NCBI RefSeq assembly: GCF_001493375.1
Contig: NZ_LN929756.1
Location: 1-45,275 of the forward strand
Direction: 5' to 3'
Length of the DNA: 45,275 bases
From: Streptomyces specialis
GTDB taxonomy: Bacteria; Actinomycetota; Actinomycetes; Streptomycetales; Streptomycetaceae
Shown here in pieces: positions 19,149-26,649 of the stretch (position 1 is its first letter; each line of letters begins with the position of its first letter). The notes under the pieces were generated by a model. The model was not told the DNA's origin, did no database searches, and worked only from the letters and a program-made list of their open reading frames with translations. Made by a program: the position numbers and the translations under genes.

Positions 19149-20954
19149 ATGGCGAGCAAGGCCGACGACGGCACCACGCGCACCGAGCCCCTGGCCGACG
19201 AGGCGACGGCCGCGGCCGGGCTGTCCACCGCCCCGGCCCAGGACGAGGAGGCGGCGGACGAGGCCGGCGCGGCGGTGCCCGGCTCGTTCGGCGGCGTCCG
19301 CGGCCCCGGCGCGGGCGGCTGGGCCCGCTGGCTGCTGCGCGAGACCACCGGCTGGGCGCGCTGGACCTGGCGGCAGCTCACCTCCATGCGCGTCGCGCTG
19401 ATCCTGCTCTTCCTCCTCGCCCTCGCCTCGATCCCCGGCTCGCTGATCCCGCAGGACGAGGTGGACGCCACCCTCGCCCAGGAGTTCCGCGCCAACAACG
19501 AGAGCCTGTCCGGCCTCTACGACAAGCTCCAGTTGTTCGACGTCTACTCCTCGGTGTGGTTCTCGGCGATCTACACCCTGCTGTTCGTCTCCCTGATCGG
19601 CTGCATCGTGCCGCGGACCTGGCAGTTCGTCGGCCAGCTCCGCGCCCGCCCGCCGCGCGCCCCGCGCCGCCTGACGCGGATGCCCGCGTACACGACGTGG
19701 CGCACCGACGCCGAGCCGGAGCGGGTCCTGGACGCCGCGCACGGGCTGCTGCGGCGCAAGCGGTTCCGCGCGCACCGCGCGGAGGGGCCCGGCGGCGCCC
19801 ATGTCGCCGCCGAGAAGGGATACCTGCGGGAGGCCGGGAATCTGGTCTTCCACCTCGCGCTGATCGTGATGCTCGTCGCGTTCGCCGCCGGCCGGCTCTA
19901 TTACGCCGAGGGCGGCAAGCTGATGGTGACCGGGGAGGGCTTCACCAACAACCTCATCCAGTACGACGACTTCGAGTCCGGCAGCCTCTTCGACGTGGAC
20001 GACCTGGAGCCGTTCGGGTTCCGGCTCGACGAGTTCCACGCCGACTACTCGCGCGACAGCGTCGATCTGGGCACCGCGACCCAGTTCCGCGCCGACATCA
20101 CCTACTGGACGGCGGGCGGCGAGGAGCAGGACGCCTCCATCGAGGTCAACCACCCGGTGCACGTCGGTGACGCCCGCATCCGGCTCCTCGGCCACGGCTA
20201 CGCGCCCGTCGTCACCGTCACCGACGGGCAGGGCCAGACGGCGTTCAGCGGGCCGGTGCCGTTCCTCCCGCAGGACCAGGCCCTCAGCTCGACCGGTGTG
20301 ATCAAGGTCAGCGACTACGTCGGTCCGGACGGCGAGCCCGACCAGCTCGGCTTCCAGGGCTTCTTCAACCCCAGCTTCGCCCTCGACGACGTGCGCGGCC
20401 CGCACTCCACGTTCCCCGAGCCCGACCTGCCGGTGCTGACGCTCAACGCCTACCACGGTGACCTCGGCATCAACTCGGGCCTGCCGCAGAACGTGTACCA
20501 GCTCGACACCACCAACATGGAGCAGTTCCGGGACGCGTCGGGCGAGCCCGTCCGCTTCAACCTGCTGCCCGGCGAGTCCTTCGAACTGCCCGACGGCATG
20601 GGCACCCTCACCTACGAGGGCTTCGAGAACTGGGCGACGTTCCAGATCACCACCAAGGCCGGCAATGACTGGGCGCTGGGCGGCGCGCTCGCCGCGGTCG
20701 CCGGTCTCGCCCTCTCCCTGCTGCTCCAGCGCCGCCGCGTGTGGGTGCGGGCGTACGCGGACGACGACGGCCGCACCGTGGTGGAGATGGCCTCGCTCGG
20801 CCGCACCGAATCCGCCAGGATTCCCGAGGAGCTGGCCGACCTCGCGGCCCGTCTCCAGCCGGACGCCCCGCTGATCCCCGACCCGGACCCCGCAGACCCC
20901 GCCGATCCCGCAGACCCCGCCGAATCCGCAGCCGCGCAAGGAGCACGTCCCTGA
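19149..20954 (+). CDS. resB: Cytochrome c biogenesis protein ResB (System II)
   Basis: A 601-residue ResB. After a 75-residue Ala/Glu-rich cytoplasmic leader come transmembrane helices at MRVALILLFLLALASIPGSL, VWFSAIYTLLFVSLIGCIV and NLVFHLALIVMLVAFAAG. A large extracytoplasmic domain follows, then a last helix GGALAAVAGLALSLLLQ and a cytoplasmic tail with DPADPADPAD repeats. ResB works with CcsB to move heme out and attach it to cytochrome c. The final bases lie in the first copy of an artefactual 64-bp repeat. The genuine end is probably in the second copy, where the TGA overlaps the ccsB ATG; this changes only one residue (Q to E) of the tail. Confidence 0.93.
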   Translation: MASKADDGTTRTEPLADEATAAAGLSTAPAQDEEAADEAGAAVPGSFGGVRGPGAGGWARWLLRETTGWARWTWRQLTSMRVALILLFLLALASIPGSLIPQDEVDATLAQEFRANNESLSGLYDKLQLFDVYSSVWFSAIYTLLFVSLIGCIVPRTWQFVGQLRARPPRAPRRLTRMPAYTTWRTDAEPERVLDAAHGLLRRKRFRAHRAEGPGGAHVAAEKGYLREAGNLVFHLALIVMLVAFAAGRLYYAEGGKLMVTGEGFTNNLIQYDDFESGSLFDVDDLEPFGFRLDEFHADYSRDSVDLGTATQFRADITYWTAGGEEQDASIEVNHPVHVGDARIRLLGHGYAPVVTVTDGQGQTAFSGPVPFLPQDQALSSTGVIKVSDYVGPDGEPDQLGFQGFFNPSFALDDVRGPHSTFPEPDLPVLTLNAYHGDLGINSGLPQNVYQLDTTNMEQFRDASGEPVRFNLLPGESFELPDGMGTLTYEGFENWATFQITTKAGNDWALGGALAAVAGLALSLLLQRRRVWVRAYADDDGRTVVEMASLGRTESARIPEELADLAARLQPDAPLIPDPDPADPADPADPAESAAAQGARP

Positions 20955-20957
20955 TCC
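20894..20957. repeat. First copy of 64-bp direct repeat (assembly artefact)
   Basis: Matches 21069-21132 at 62 of 64 positions, exactly 175 bases apart. Mismatches are c/g at 20937/21112 and c/a at 20951/21126. This copy runs straight into the Nextera mosaic end. It looks like the same genomic segment represented twice, with this copy being an error-prone read end. Confidence 0.85.
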
Positions 20958-21068
20958 ATGTCTCTTATACACATCCCCGCGCCCGCCCGCCGGCGTCCGT
21001 GTGGGGCCCGCCGCCCCCGCGCCCCACCCACAGGGGCCCCCCCACACGTCACCCCCCCGCGCCCCCGG
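20958..21068. other. Nextera/Tn5 mosaic-end adapter and junk sequence inside the contig (artefact)
   Basis: 20959-20975 is TGTCTCTTATACACATC, the core of the engineered Tn5 mosaic end CTGTCTCTTATACACATCT. The following 16 bases resemble the Nextera index-adapter continuation TCCGAGCCCACGAGAC: matches fall at its C and G positions, while the mismatches, mostly at A, read as C or G. The remaining bases to 21068 are C-rich low-complexity sequence with no coding resemblance. The mosaic end is a synthetic hybrid, so this is sequencing-library adapter, not a native transposon. It adds a false N-terminal extension to ccsB. Confidence 0.9.
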
Positions 21069-21132
21069 AGACCCCGCCGATCCCGCAGACCCCGCCGAAT
21101 CCGCAGCCGCGGAAGGAGCACGTCCATGATCC
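21069..21132. repeat. Second, probably genuine, copy of 64-bp repeat
   Basis: Carries the natural resB-ccsB junction: ...CGTCCATGATCC, where ATGA is both the ccsB start and the resB stop. Removing 175 bases between equivalent points of the two copies restores an intact resB tail coupled to ccsB. Confidence 0.8.
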
Positions 21133-22223
21133 TCGCCGCCAACGAGGGCCTCGCCGACTTCAGCGACATGCTGATCTACGCGTCGATGGCCGTCTACACC
21201 CTGGCGTTCCTCGCCTACACCGCCGAGTGGATCTTCGGCAGCCGCAGCAAGGTCGCCCGCCCCGCCGCCGCGCTGACGGCCGCGCCGGCGGAGGCCGGGG
21301 CCGAGGGCGCGGCGGCGCGGCGGCCGGTGGTGACCGTCCGGAAGAACGGCACGACCAGCGTCCTCGACCGCCCCGAGGTCGTCCCCCGCTCCGCCAGCCC
21401 CGCCCGCGACGCGGTCCCCGACGGCCCGGGCGCGGCGGGCGGCGACGAGCAGGGCGACCCGTACGGCCGGATCGCCGTGTCGCTGACCACCCTGGCGTTC
21501 CTGCTGCACTTCGGCGGCGTGCTGTGCCGGGCCCTGTCGGTCTCGCGCGGGCCGTGGGGCAACATGTACGAGTTCTCCACCGCCTTCTCGGCCGTCGTCG
21601 TCGGCGCGTTCCTCTGCTTCCTCCTCGCCAAGCGGAACGTCCGCTGGCTCGGCCTGCCGCTGGTCACGACCGTGCTGCTCGACCTCGGCCTGGCCGTCAC
21701 GGTGCTGTACACGGAGAGCACGCGGCTGGAGCCGGCCCTCGACTCGATCTGGATGTGGATCCACGTCCCGCTGGCGATCATCTGCGGCGGCCTGTTCTAC
21801 CTGGGCGCGGTGACCAGCGCGCTGTTCCTGTTCCGCGACCGGTACGAGGCGAAGCTCGCCGCCGGGGGCCGGCCGCGCGCCGTCACGGCCTCGGTGATGG
21901 AACGCCTGCCGTCGTCGGTGAACCTCGACAAGTTCGCCTACCGCATCAACGCGGCGGTCTTCCCGGTGTGGACGTTCACGATCATCGCGGGCGCGATCTG
22001 GGCCGAGTACGCCTGGGGCCGGTACTGGGGCTGGGACCCGAAGGAGGTCTGGGCGTTCATCACCTGGGTCGCCTACGCCTGCTACCTGCACGCCCGCGCC
22101 ACGGTCGGCTGGAAGGGCCGGAAGGCGGCCTACCTGGGCATCGCCGGATTCGTGTGCTTCATCATCAACTACTACGGCGTCAACATCTTCTTCGACAGCC
22201 TGCACTCCTACGGCGGCGTCTGA
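21126..22223 (+). CDS. ccsB: Cytochrome c biogenesis protein CcsB/CcsA (heme handling, System II)
   Basis: A 365-residue membrane protein. The heme-handling tryptophan motif is WGRYWGWDPKEVWAFITWVAYACYLHAR, and flanking histidines (LLHFGG, WMWIHVP, LHAR, FDSLHSYGG) fit the heme-delivery role. It has about eight helices, with a 75-residue Ala/Pro-rich cytoplasmic insert after the first helix. ATG at 21126 (MILAANEGLADFSDML) follows AAGGAG. Any extension upstream of it is translated adapter and should be ignored. Partner of ResB. Confidence 0.95.
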   Translation: MILAANEGLADFSDMLIYASMAVYTLAFLAYTAEWIFGSRSKVARPAAALTAAPAEAGAEGAAARRPVVTVRKNGTTSVLDRPEVVPRSASPARDAVPDGPGAAGGDEQGDPYGRIAVSLTTLAFLLHFGGVLCRALSVSRGPWGNMYEFSTAFSAVVVGAFLCFLLAKRNVRWLGLPLVTTVLLDLGLAVTVLYTESTRLEPALDSIWMWIHVPLAIICGGLFYLGAVTSALFLFRDRYEAKLAAGGRPRAVTASVMERLPSSVNLDKFAYRINAAVFPVWTFTIIAGAIWAEYAWGRYWGWDPKEVWAFITWVAYACYLHARATVGWKGRKAAYLGIAGFVCFIINYYGVNIFFDSLHSYGGV

Positions 22224-22231
22224 GCGGACCG

Positions 22232-22261
22232 CCCGCCCGGCGTCACGTGGTGCCGGGCGGG
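22232..22261. terminator. Bidirectional terminator between ccsB and the PLDc_N gene
   Basis: A perfect 10-bp stem, CCCGCCCGGC (22232-22241) with GCCGGGCGGG (22252-22261), and a 10-base loop. It starts nine bases after the ccsB stop and covers the stop of the convergent PLDc_N gene. Confidence 0.75.
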
Positions 22262-22593
22262 TTCTCCTCGTCGCCGTCGTTGCGGCGTGACTCCTCCTCG
22301 CGGCGGCGCTCTTCCTCCCGGGTCTCCTTCAGGGAGCGGAGGAAGTCGGGGTTGTCGTCCGGGGCGACCCAGCCGCCGGAGCGCCGGTGGCCGAGCGCGC
22401 CACGGCCGGGGACCGCGCGCTTGCGGCCCACGAAGATCCAGGCCAGCGGGCCGACGACCCAGGCCAGGACGATGAGGAAGATCCAGATCAGCTTCGGGAG
22501 ATGCCTGATCTCCTCGTCCCGGGAACTGATGCAGTCCACCAGGGCGTAGATGGCCAGCGCCAGCGGGACCAGAAACAGCAGCACCCTCAGCAT
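22243..22593 (-). CDS. PLDc_N domain membrane protein
   Basis: A 116-residue protein. Two hydrophobic helices (MLRVLLFLVPLALAIYALVD and PKLIWIFLIVLAWVVGPLAWIFVG) match the phospholipase-D nuclease N-terminal (PLDc_N) domain, which occurs alone in many actinobacteria without any nuclease. The C-terminal half is hydrophilic and very charged (ETREEERRREEESRRND), probably a cytoplasmic helical tail. ATG at 22593 follows AGGGGG. Function unknown. Convergent with ccsB, divergent from mqnL. Confidence 0.85.
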   Translation of the reverse strand: MLRVLLFLVPLALAIYALVDCISSRDEEIRHLPKLIWIFLIVLAWVVGPLAWIFVGRKRAVPGRGALGHRRSGGWVAPDDNPDFLRSLKETREEERRREEESRRNDGDEENPPGTT

Positions 22594-22677
22594 GGTAGCC
22601 CCCTGGGAGAGACGGACCGGGCCCGAGCGAGGCCCCCTGACCAGCCCCAGGGTAATGCGTCCGGAATACTGAACGGC

Positions 22678-24129
22678 ATGGCATACGACGATCTCCGTTC
22701 CCTGCTCAAGGCCCTGGAACGGGACGGCGACCTCAAGCGGGTCAAGGCCGAGGTCGATCCCCACCTGGAGGTGGGGGAGATCACCGACCGGGTGAACAAG
22801 GCGGGCGGCCCGGCGCTTCTCTTCGAGAACGTCAAGGGCTCGGACCTGCCCCTGGCCATGAATGTCTTCGGCACCGACCGTCGCATGCTCAAAGCCCTCG
22901 GCCTCGGCGCGTACGAGGAGATCGGCGAGAAGATCGCCGGGCTGCTGAAACCGGAGCTGCCCCAGGGGTTCGTCGGAATGCGGGAGGCTTTCGGCAAACT
23001 CGGCGCCATATCGCACGTGCCCCCGAAGAAGGTGAAGCACGCGCCCGTGCAGGAGATCGTCCTCAAGGGCGACGAGGTGGACCTGACGGCGCTCCCCGCG
23101 CTCTTCACCTGGCCCGAGGACGGCGGCTCGTTCTTCAACCTGGGCCTGACCCACACCAAGGACCCGGAGACCGGGATCCGCAACCTCGGCCTCTACCGGC
23201 TCCAGCGCCACGACCGGCGCACGATCGGGATGCACTGGCAGATCCACAAGGACAGCCGGAACCACTACCAGGTCGCCGCCCGGCGCGGCGAGCGGCTGCC
23301 CGTGGCCATCGCGTTCGGCTGCCCGCCCGCCGTCACCTATGCCTCGACGGCTCCGCTGCCCGGCGAGATCGACGAGTACCTCTTCGCGGGATTCGTGCAG
23401 GGCAAGCGCGTGGAACTGGTGGACTGCCTGACCGTGCCGCTCCAGGTCCCGGCCCACGCCGAGGTGGTGCTGGAGGGCTGGCTGGAGCCGGGCACCACGC
23501 TGCCGGAGGGGCCGTTCGGCGACCACACCGGCTTCTACACGCCGCGGGAGCCGTTCCCCGCGCTGACGATCGACTGCGTCACCATGCGGAAGAAGCCGCT
23601 GTTCCAGTCGATCGTGGTGGGCCGCCCGCCGACCGAGGACGGGCCGCTCGGCCGGGCCACCGAGCGTTTCTTCCTGCCGCTGCTGAAGATCATCATCCCG
23701 GACATCGTGGACTACCACCTCCCCGAGGCGGGCGGCTTCCACAACTGCGCGATCGTCTCGATCGACAAGAAGTACCCGAAGCACGCGCAGAAGGTGATGT
23801 CGGCCGTCTGGGGCGCGCACATGATGTCGCTGACCAAGCTGATCATCGTGGTGGACGCCGACTGCGACGTCCACGACCTGCACGAAGTCGCCTGGCGGGC
23901 GTTCGGCAACGTGGACTACGCCCATGACCTGCTCCTCACCTCCGGCCCGGTCGACCATCTGGACCACGCCTCCTACCAGCAGTTCTGGGGCGGCAAGGCC
24001 GGCGTGGACGCCACCGCGAAATGGCCCGAGGAGGGCTACACGCGCGACGGCGGCTGGCCGCGGATGATCGTCTCCGACCCGGCGACGGCCGAACGAGTGA
24101 GCCGCCGCTGGAAGGAGTACGGGCTGTGA
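22678..24129 (+). CDS. mqnL: UbiD-family decarboxylase, futalosine menaquinone pathway
   Basis: A 483-residue UbiD-type decarboxylase. Typical stretches are LFENVKGSDLPLAMNVFGTD, the mid-protein decarboxylase block ending LFQSIVVGRPPTEDG, and the active-site region EGPFGDHTGFYTPREPFPAL with its acidic residues. UbiD enzymes need prenylated FMN made by a UbiX partner. Coupling to a UbiA-type prenyltransferase gene (GTGA overlap) fits the mqnL-mqnP pair that processes dihydroxynaphthoate-type intermediates in futalosine menaquinone synthesis. ATG at 22678 has no Shine-Dalgarno but AATACT lies seven bases upstream, so it may be leaderless. The UbiX (mqnM) gene, which I recall following in S. coelicolor, is not here. 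Confidence 0.9.
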   Translation: MAYDDLRSLLKALERDGDLKRVKAEVDPHLEVGEITDRVNKAGGPALLFENVKGSDLPLAMNVFGTDRRMLKALGLGAYEEIGEKIAGLLKPELPQGFVGMREAFGKLGAISHVPPKKVKHAPVQEIVLKGDEVDLTALPALFTWPEDGGSFFNLGLTHTKDPETGIRNLGLYRLQRHDRRTIGMHWQIHKDSRNHYQVAARRGERLPVAIAFGCPPAVTYASTAPLPGEIDEYLFAGFVQGKRVELVDCLTVPLQVPAHAEVVLEGWLEPGTTLPEGPFGDHTGFYTPREPFPALTIDCVTMRKKPLFQSIVVGRPPTEDGPLGRATERFFLPLLKIIIPDIVDYHLPEAGGFHNCAIVSIDKKYPKHAQKVMSAVWGAHMMSLTKLIIVVDADCDVHDLHEVAWRAFGNVDYAHDLLLTSGPVDHLDHASYQQFWGGKAGVDATAKWPEEGYTRDGGWPRMIVSDPATAERVSRRWKEYGL

Positions 24130-25043
24130 CCGCGCAGGCGGTCACCGACGGCGACCAGGACACGCCGGGTCCCGGACGCGTCCGGGCGTTCCTGCGCCTG
24201 GTGATGATCGAGCACTCCGTCTTCGCCCTGCCGTTCGCGTACATCGCCGCGCTGACCGCGATGCACCTGGACGACGAGTCGGTGCACTGGGCCGAACTCG
24301 CGCTGGTCACCGTCGCGATGGTCGGGCTGCGCACGTTCGCCATGGCGGCCAACCGGATCATCGACCGGGAGATCGACGCCCGCAATCCGCGCACCGCCGG
24401 GCGGGAACTCGTCACCGGCGCGGTGTCGGTGCGCACCGCGTGGACCGGCGCGCTGGTCGCGCTCGTCGTCTTCGTCACCGCGACCGCCCTGCTGAACCCG
24501 CTCTGCCTGGCGCTGGCGCCGGTCGCGGTGGTCCCGATGGTGGTCTATCCGTACGGCAAGCGGTTCACGGACTTCCCGCACGCCATACTCGGCCTGGCCC
24601 AGGCGATGGGCCCGGTCGGCGGCTGGCTCGCGGTGACCGGCGCCTGGTCGTGGGACGCCGCCATCCTCGGCGCGGCGGTCGGGCTGTGGATCGGCGGGTT
24701 CGACCTCATCTACGCCTGCCAGGACGTGGCCGCCGACCGTGTGCAGGGCGTCCGTTCCGTTCCGGCGCGCTTCGGCGTCGCGGGCGCGCTGTACGGGGCG
24801 CGGGCCTGCCACGCGGTGACGACGGCGCTGCTCGTCTGGTACGCGGTGGCCACGGACGGCGGGCCGCTGCTGTGGACGGGCCTCGCGGTGGTCGCGGCGG
24901 CGTTCGTGTACGAGCACGCGATCGTCGGCCCGGACGACCTCAGCCGCGTCAACCGCGCGTTCTTCACGGTGAACGGCTTCGTCGGGATAAGCCTGTTCGT
25001 CTTCGCCCTGGCGGACCTGATCACGCGGGGGCTGGGGGTCTAG
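24126..25043 (+). CDS. mqnP: UbiA-family prenyltransferase, menaquinone biosynthesis
   Basis: A 305-residue polytopic membrane prenyltransferase. The first aspartate motif is N76RIIDREID84 and the second is DLIYACQDVAADR, both in UbiA-type form for Mg-prenyl diphosphate binding. About eight helices are visible (for example HSVFALPFAYIAALTAM and IVGPDDL...VNGFVGISLFVFALADL). It attaches the polyprenyl chain to the naphthoate precursor. GTG at 24126 overlaps the mqnL stop, and AAGGAG lies 10 bases before it. Last gene of the pair; the next gene is convergent. Confidence 0.91.
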   Translation: MTAQAVTDGDQDTPGPGRVRAFLRLVMIEHSVFALPFAYIAALTAMHLDDESVHWAELALVTVAMVGLRTFAMAANRIIDREIDARNPRTAGRELVTGAVSVRTAWTGALVALVVFVTATALLNPLCLALAPVAVVPMVVYPYGKRFTDFPHAILGLAQAMGPVGGWLAVTGAWSWDAAILGAAVGLWIGGFDLIYACQDVAADRVQGVRSVPARFGVAGALYGARACHAVTTALLVWYAVATDGGPLLWTGLAVVAAAFVYEHAIVGPDDLSRVNRAFFTVNGFVGISLFVFALADLITRGLGV

Positions 25044-25047
25044 GCTT

Positions 25048-25075
25048 CCCCGCCGCTGACTCCTTCGCGGCAGGG
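25048..25075. terminator. Possible terminator between mqnP and the sugar-dehydrogenase-like gene
   Basis: The 33-base gap between the convergent stops holds GCCGC (25052-25056) and GCGGC (25067-25071) with flanking CCC/GGG able to extend the stem past a mismatch. The loop is 10 bases. Modest but well placed. Confidence 0.45.
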
Positions 25076-25076
25076 A

Positions 25077-26198
25077 TCAGGTCACGTCGAGGCGGAGGAG
25101 GCCGCCGGAGGTGAGCGTCCACAGGGTGCCGTCGTCGGCGGCCGGGGCGATCGCGTCCGTTCCGGCCAGGTCGTCCGCGAGCAGCGGCTGCGGGGGCGCG
25201 ACGAGGGACGTGCCGTCGAGCGGGAGCCGCCACAGGCCGTCCGCGCCGGACGGCACCCACAGCGAGCCGGCCGACGCGGCGATCCCGGCCGGGGTCCCGC
25301 CGTCCGGCTCCCAGACGGTGACGGGCTCGCCGCCGGGCACCACGGACTGGACCGTTCCGGCGTCGAGGGCCCACAGGCGGTCGCCGTCCCAGGCGAGGCC
25401 GCGCACGTCGGTGTGGCCCGACGAGTACACGTAGGAACCGGCGGCCGGGTTGTCGTCGGGGATGCCGCCGTCGGGCTCCATCCGCAGCACCTTGCCGGCC
25501 AGCGACTCGCCGTCCGTGGCGAGTTGGGGCTGCCCGGCGTCGCCGGTCCCGACGTACAGCATGCCGTCCGGGCCGAACGCGAGCGCGCCGCCGTTGTGCG
25601 CGTCGGCGAGCGGCAGGTTCCGGAACAGCCAGGCGGCCGTGTCGCCCCACTGCTGACCCGGCGCACGGTCGGGGTAGTAACGGTGCACGCCGACCCGGCT
25701 GCTCGGGGACTGCGCGATATAGACGACCACGTTGACGAGGGTGGCGTCGGCGGAAGCGGGCTGGATCGCGAGAGCGAGCAACTCGCCCTGCACAGCGCCA
25801 AGTTCCGTCGTCGTCCCGTCCTCCCGGCTGACCAGGGAGACGGTGCCCGTGGTCCGGGAGCCGACGAGGAGATCGCCGTCGGGCAGCTCGGCGACGCAGC
25901 AGAGGCCGCCGGGCAGGCCCTCAGCCACGGTTTCGGCGATGTCGGCCGTGCCCTCGGCGGGAGCCGGATCCGAGCCGGGCGCGGGTGGCTCCGGGTCGTC
26001 GGTCGGCTCGTCCGTTCCGTCGGGCTCCGGGCCGAGCCCGGGCCCCGGGTCCTCCGTCGGCCCGCCGGCCGGCGGAACGGGCGCCTCGGACGCCTCCTGG
26101 TCCGCGCGGTGGGCGGCGGGCCCGACCGCGCAGCCGGCGGCGAGGGCGGCCAGCGCCACTGTCGCCGCCACGCGACGCGCGACGCCCCGTCCCCGCAT
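25077..26198 (-). CDS. Lipoprotein with glucose/sorbosone dehydrogenase-type beta-propeller
   Basis: A 373-residue lipoprotein. The signal peptide ends in LAAGC (lipidated C23). A Pro/Glu/Asp-rich spacer (about 35-85) leads to a six-bladed propeller-like domain with ADAHNGGALAFGPDGMLYVGTGDAG, the histidine/GG/GD signature of PQQ-dependent aldose dehydrogenases, and IPDDNPAAGSYVYSSGHTDVRGLAWD. The DNPF-type and HxxxxGL features are present in shortened form. Activity and sugar specificity cannot be judged; it may be a non-enzymatic propeller. ATG at 26198. It follows the small membrane protein gene by 15 bases and is probably co-transcribed with it. Confidence 0.82.
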   Translation of the reverse strand: MRGRGVARRVAATVALAALAAGCAVGPAAHRADQEASEAPVPPAGGPTEDPGPGLGPEPDGTDEPTDDPEPPAPGSDPAPAEGTADIAETVAEGLPGGLCCVAELPDGDLLVGSRTTGTVSLVSREDGTTTELGAVQGELLALAIQPASADATLVNVVVYIAQSPSSRVGVHRYYPDRAPGQQWGDTAAWLFRNLPLADAHNGGALAFGPDGMLYVGTGDAGQPQLATDGESLAGKVLRMEPDGGIPDDNPAAGSYVYSSGHTDVRGLAWDGDRLWALDAGTVQSVVPGGEPVTVWEPDGGTPAGIAASAGSLWVPSGADGLWRLPLDGTSLVAPPQPLLADDLAGTDAIAPAADDGTLWTLTSGGLLRLDVT

Positions 26199-26213
26199 GC
26201 GCAGCCGTCTTCC

Positions 26214-26555
26214 CTAGATGGACATGCCGTAGATGATGGTGAACAGCGTGCCGAGCGAGCCGATGATGAACACGCCCGTCAGGCCCGCCACGATCAGGCC
26301 CTTGCCCTGCTCGGCGCTGAACGAGTCCCGCATCGCGGTCGACCCGATCCGCTGCTTGGCGGCCCCCCAGATGGCGAGGCCGAGGCAAATCAGGATGGCC
26401 GTAGCCATGATGACCTGGATCATCGTCCGTGCCTGGTCCCCTACGGCGGCAAATGGCCCCCAGTCAGGGGCAATGCCACCGATGATGTTGTTGATGTCGT
26501 TCTCTTCCTCATCCACCGAACTCACCGCCTCACTGGCTTCGTAACCGGTCCCCAT
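26214..26555 (-). CDS. Small two-helix membrane protein resembling VirB2/TrbC pilin-like proteins
   Basis: A 113-residue protein. An acidic N-terminus (SSVDEEENDINNIIGGIAPDW) is followed by two hydrophobic segments, about 45-65 (MIQVIMATAILICLGLAIWG) and 87-110 (LIVAGLTGVFIIGSLGTLFT), joined by a polar loop KQRIGSTAMRDSFSAEQGK. Size and layout resemble VirB2/TrbC-type proteins of conjugation machines, and similar small proteins occur in a conserved T4SS-like cluster in Streptomyces. No ATPase of such a system is in this window. Start uncertain: ATG at 26555 is used, downstream GTGs before SSVDEEEND are alternatives. The 5' part is less GC-rich than its neighbours. Confidence 0.75.
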   Translation of the reverse strand: MGTGYEASEAVSSVDEEENDINNIIGGIAPDWGPFAAVGDQARTMIQVIMATAILICLGLAIWGAAKQRIGSTAMRDSFSAEQGKGLIVAGLTGVFIIGSLGTLFTIIYGMSI

Positions 26556-26649
26556 CGGATTGTGCCACGCCACCCTGACAGGGTGTGAACGCATGCGCGG
26601 AGGTTTCCGGGCGGGTGGGGTCGATGGTGTGGGTGGTGCGCGCGGGGCC

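Noticed and set aside
20881..20930. CRISPR or satellite array in the DPADPAD-coding repeat
   Set aside because: Short in-gene 9-15 base coding repeats of the ResB tail without spacers; no cas genes. I saw no CRISPR array anywhere.
20958..20976. Transposon end or insertion-sequence scar
   Set aside because: The motif is the synthetic hyperactive Tn5 mosaic end; there is no transposase, no target duplication and no second end.
20958..21125. N-terminal extension of CcsB beginning MSLIHIPAPARR
   Set aside because: It is translated Nextera mosaic end and junk; the genuine start MILAANEG is at 21126.
19119..22205. Very long minus-strand open frame (over 1000 codons) opposite resB-ccsB
   Set aside because: Shadow of GC-rich genes: the plus strand encodes complete ResB and CcsB with motifs, while this frame has no family resemblance and runs through the adapter artefact.
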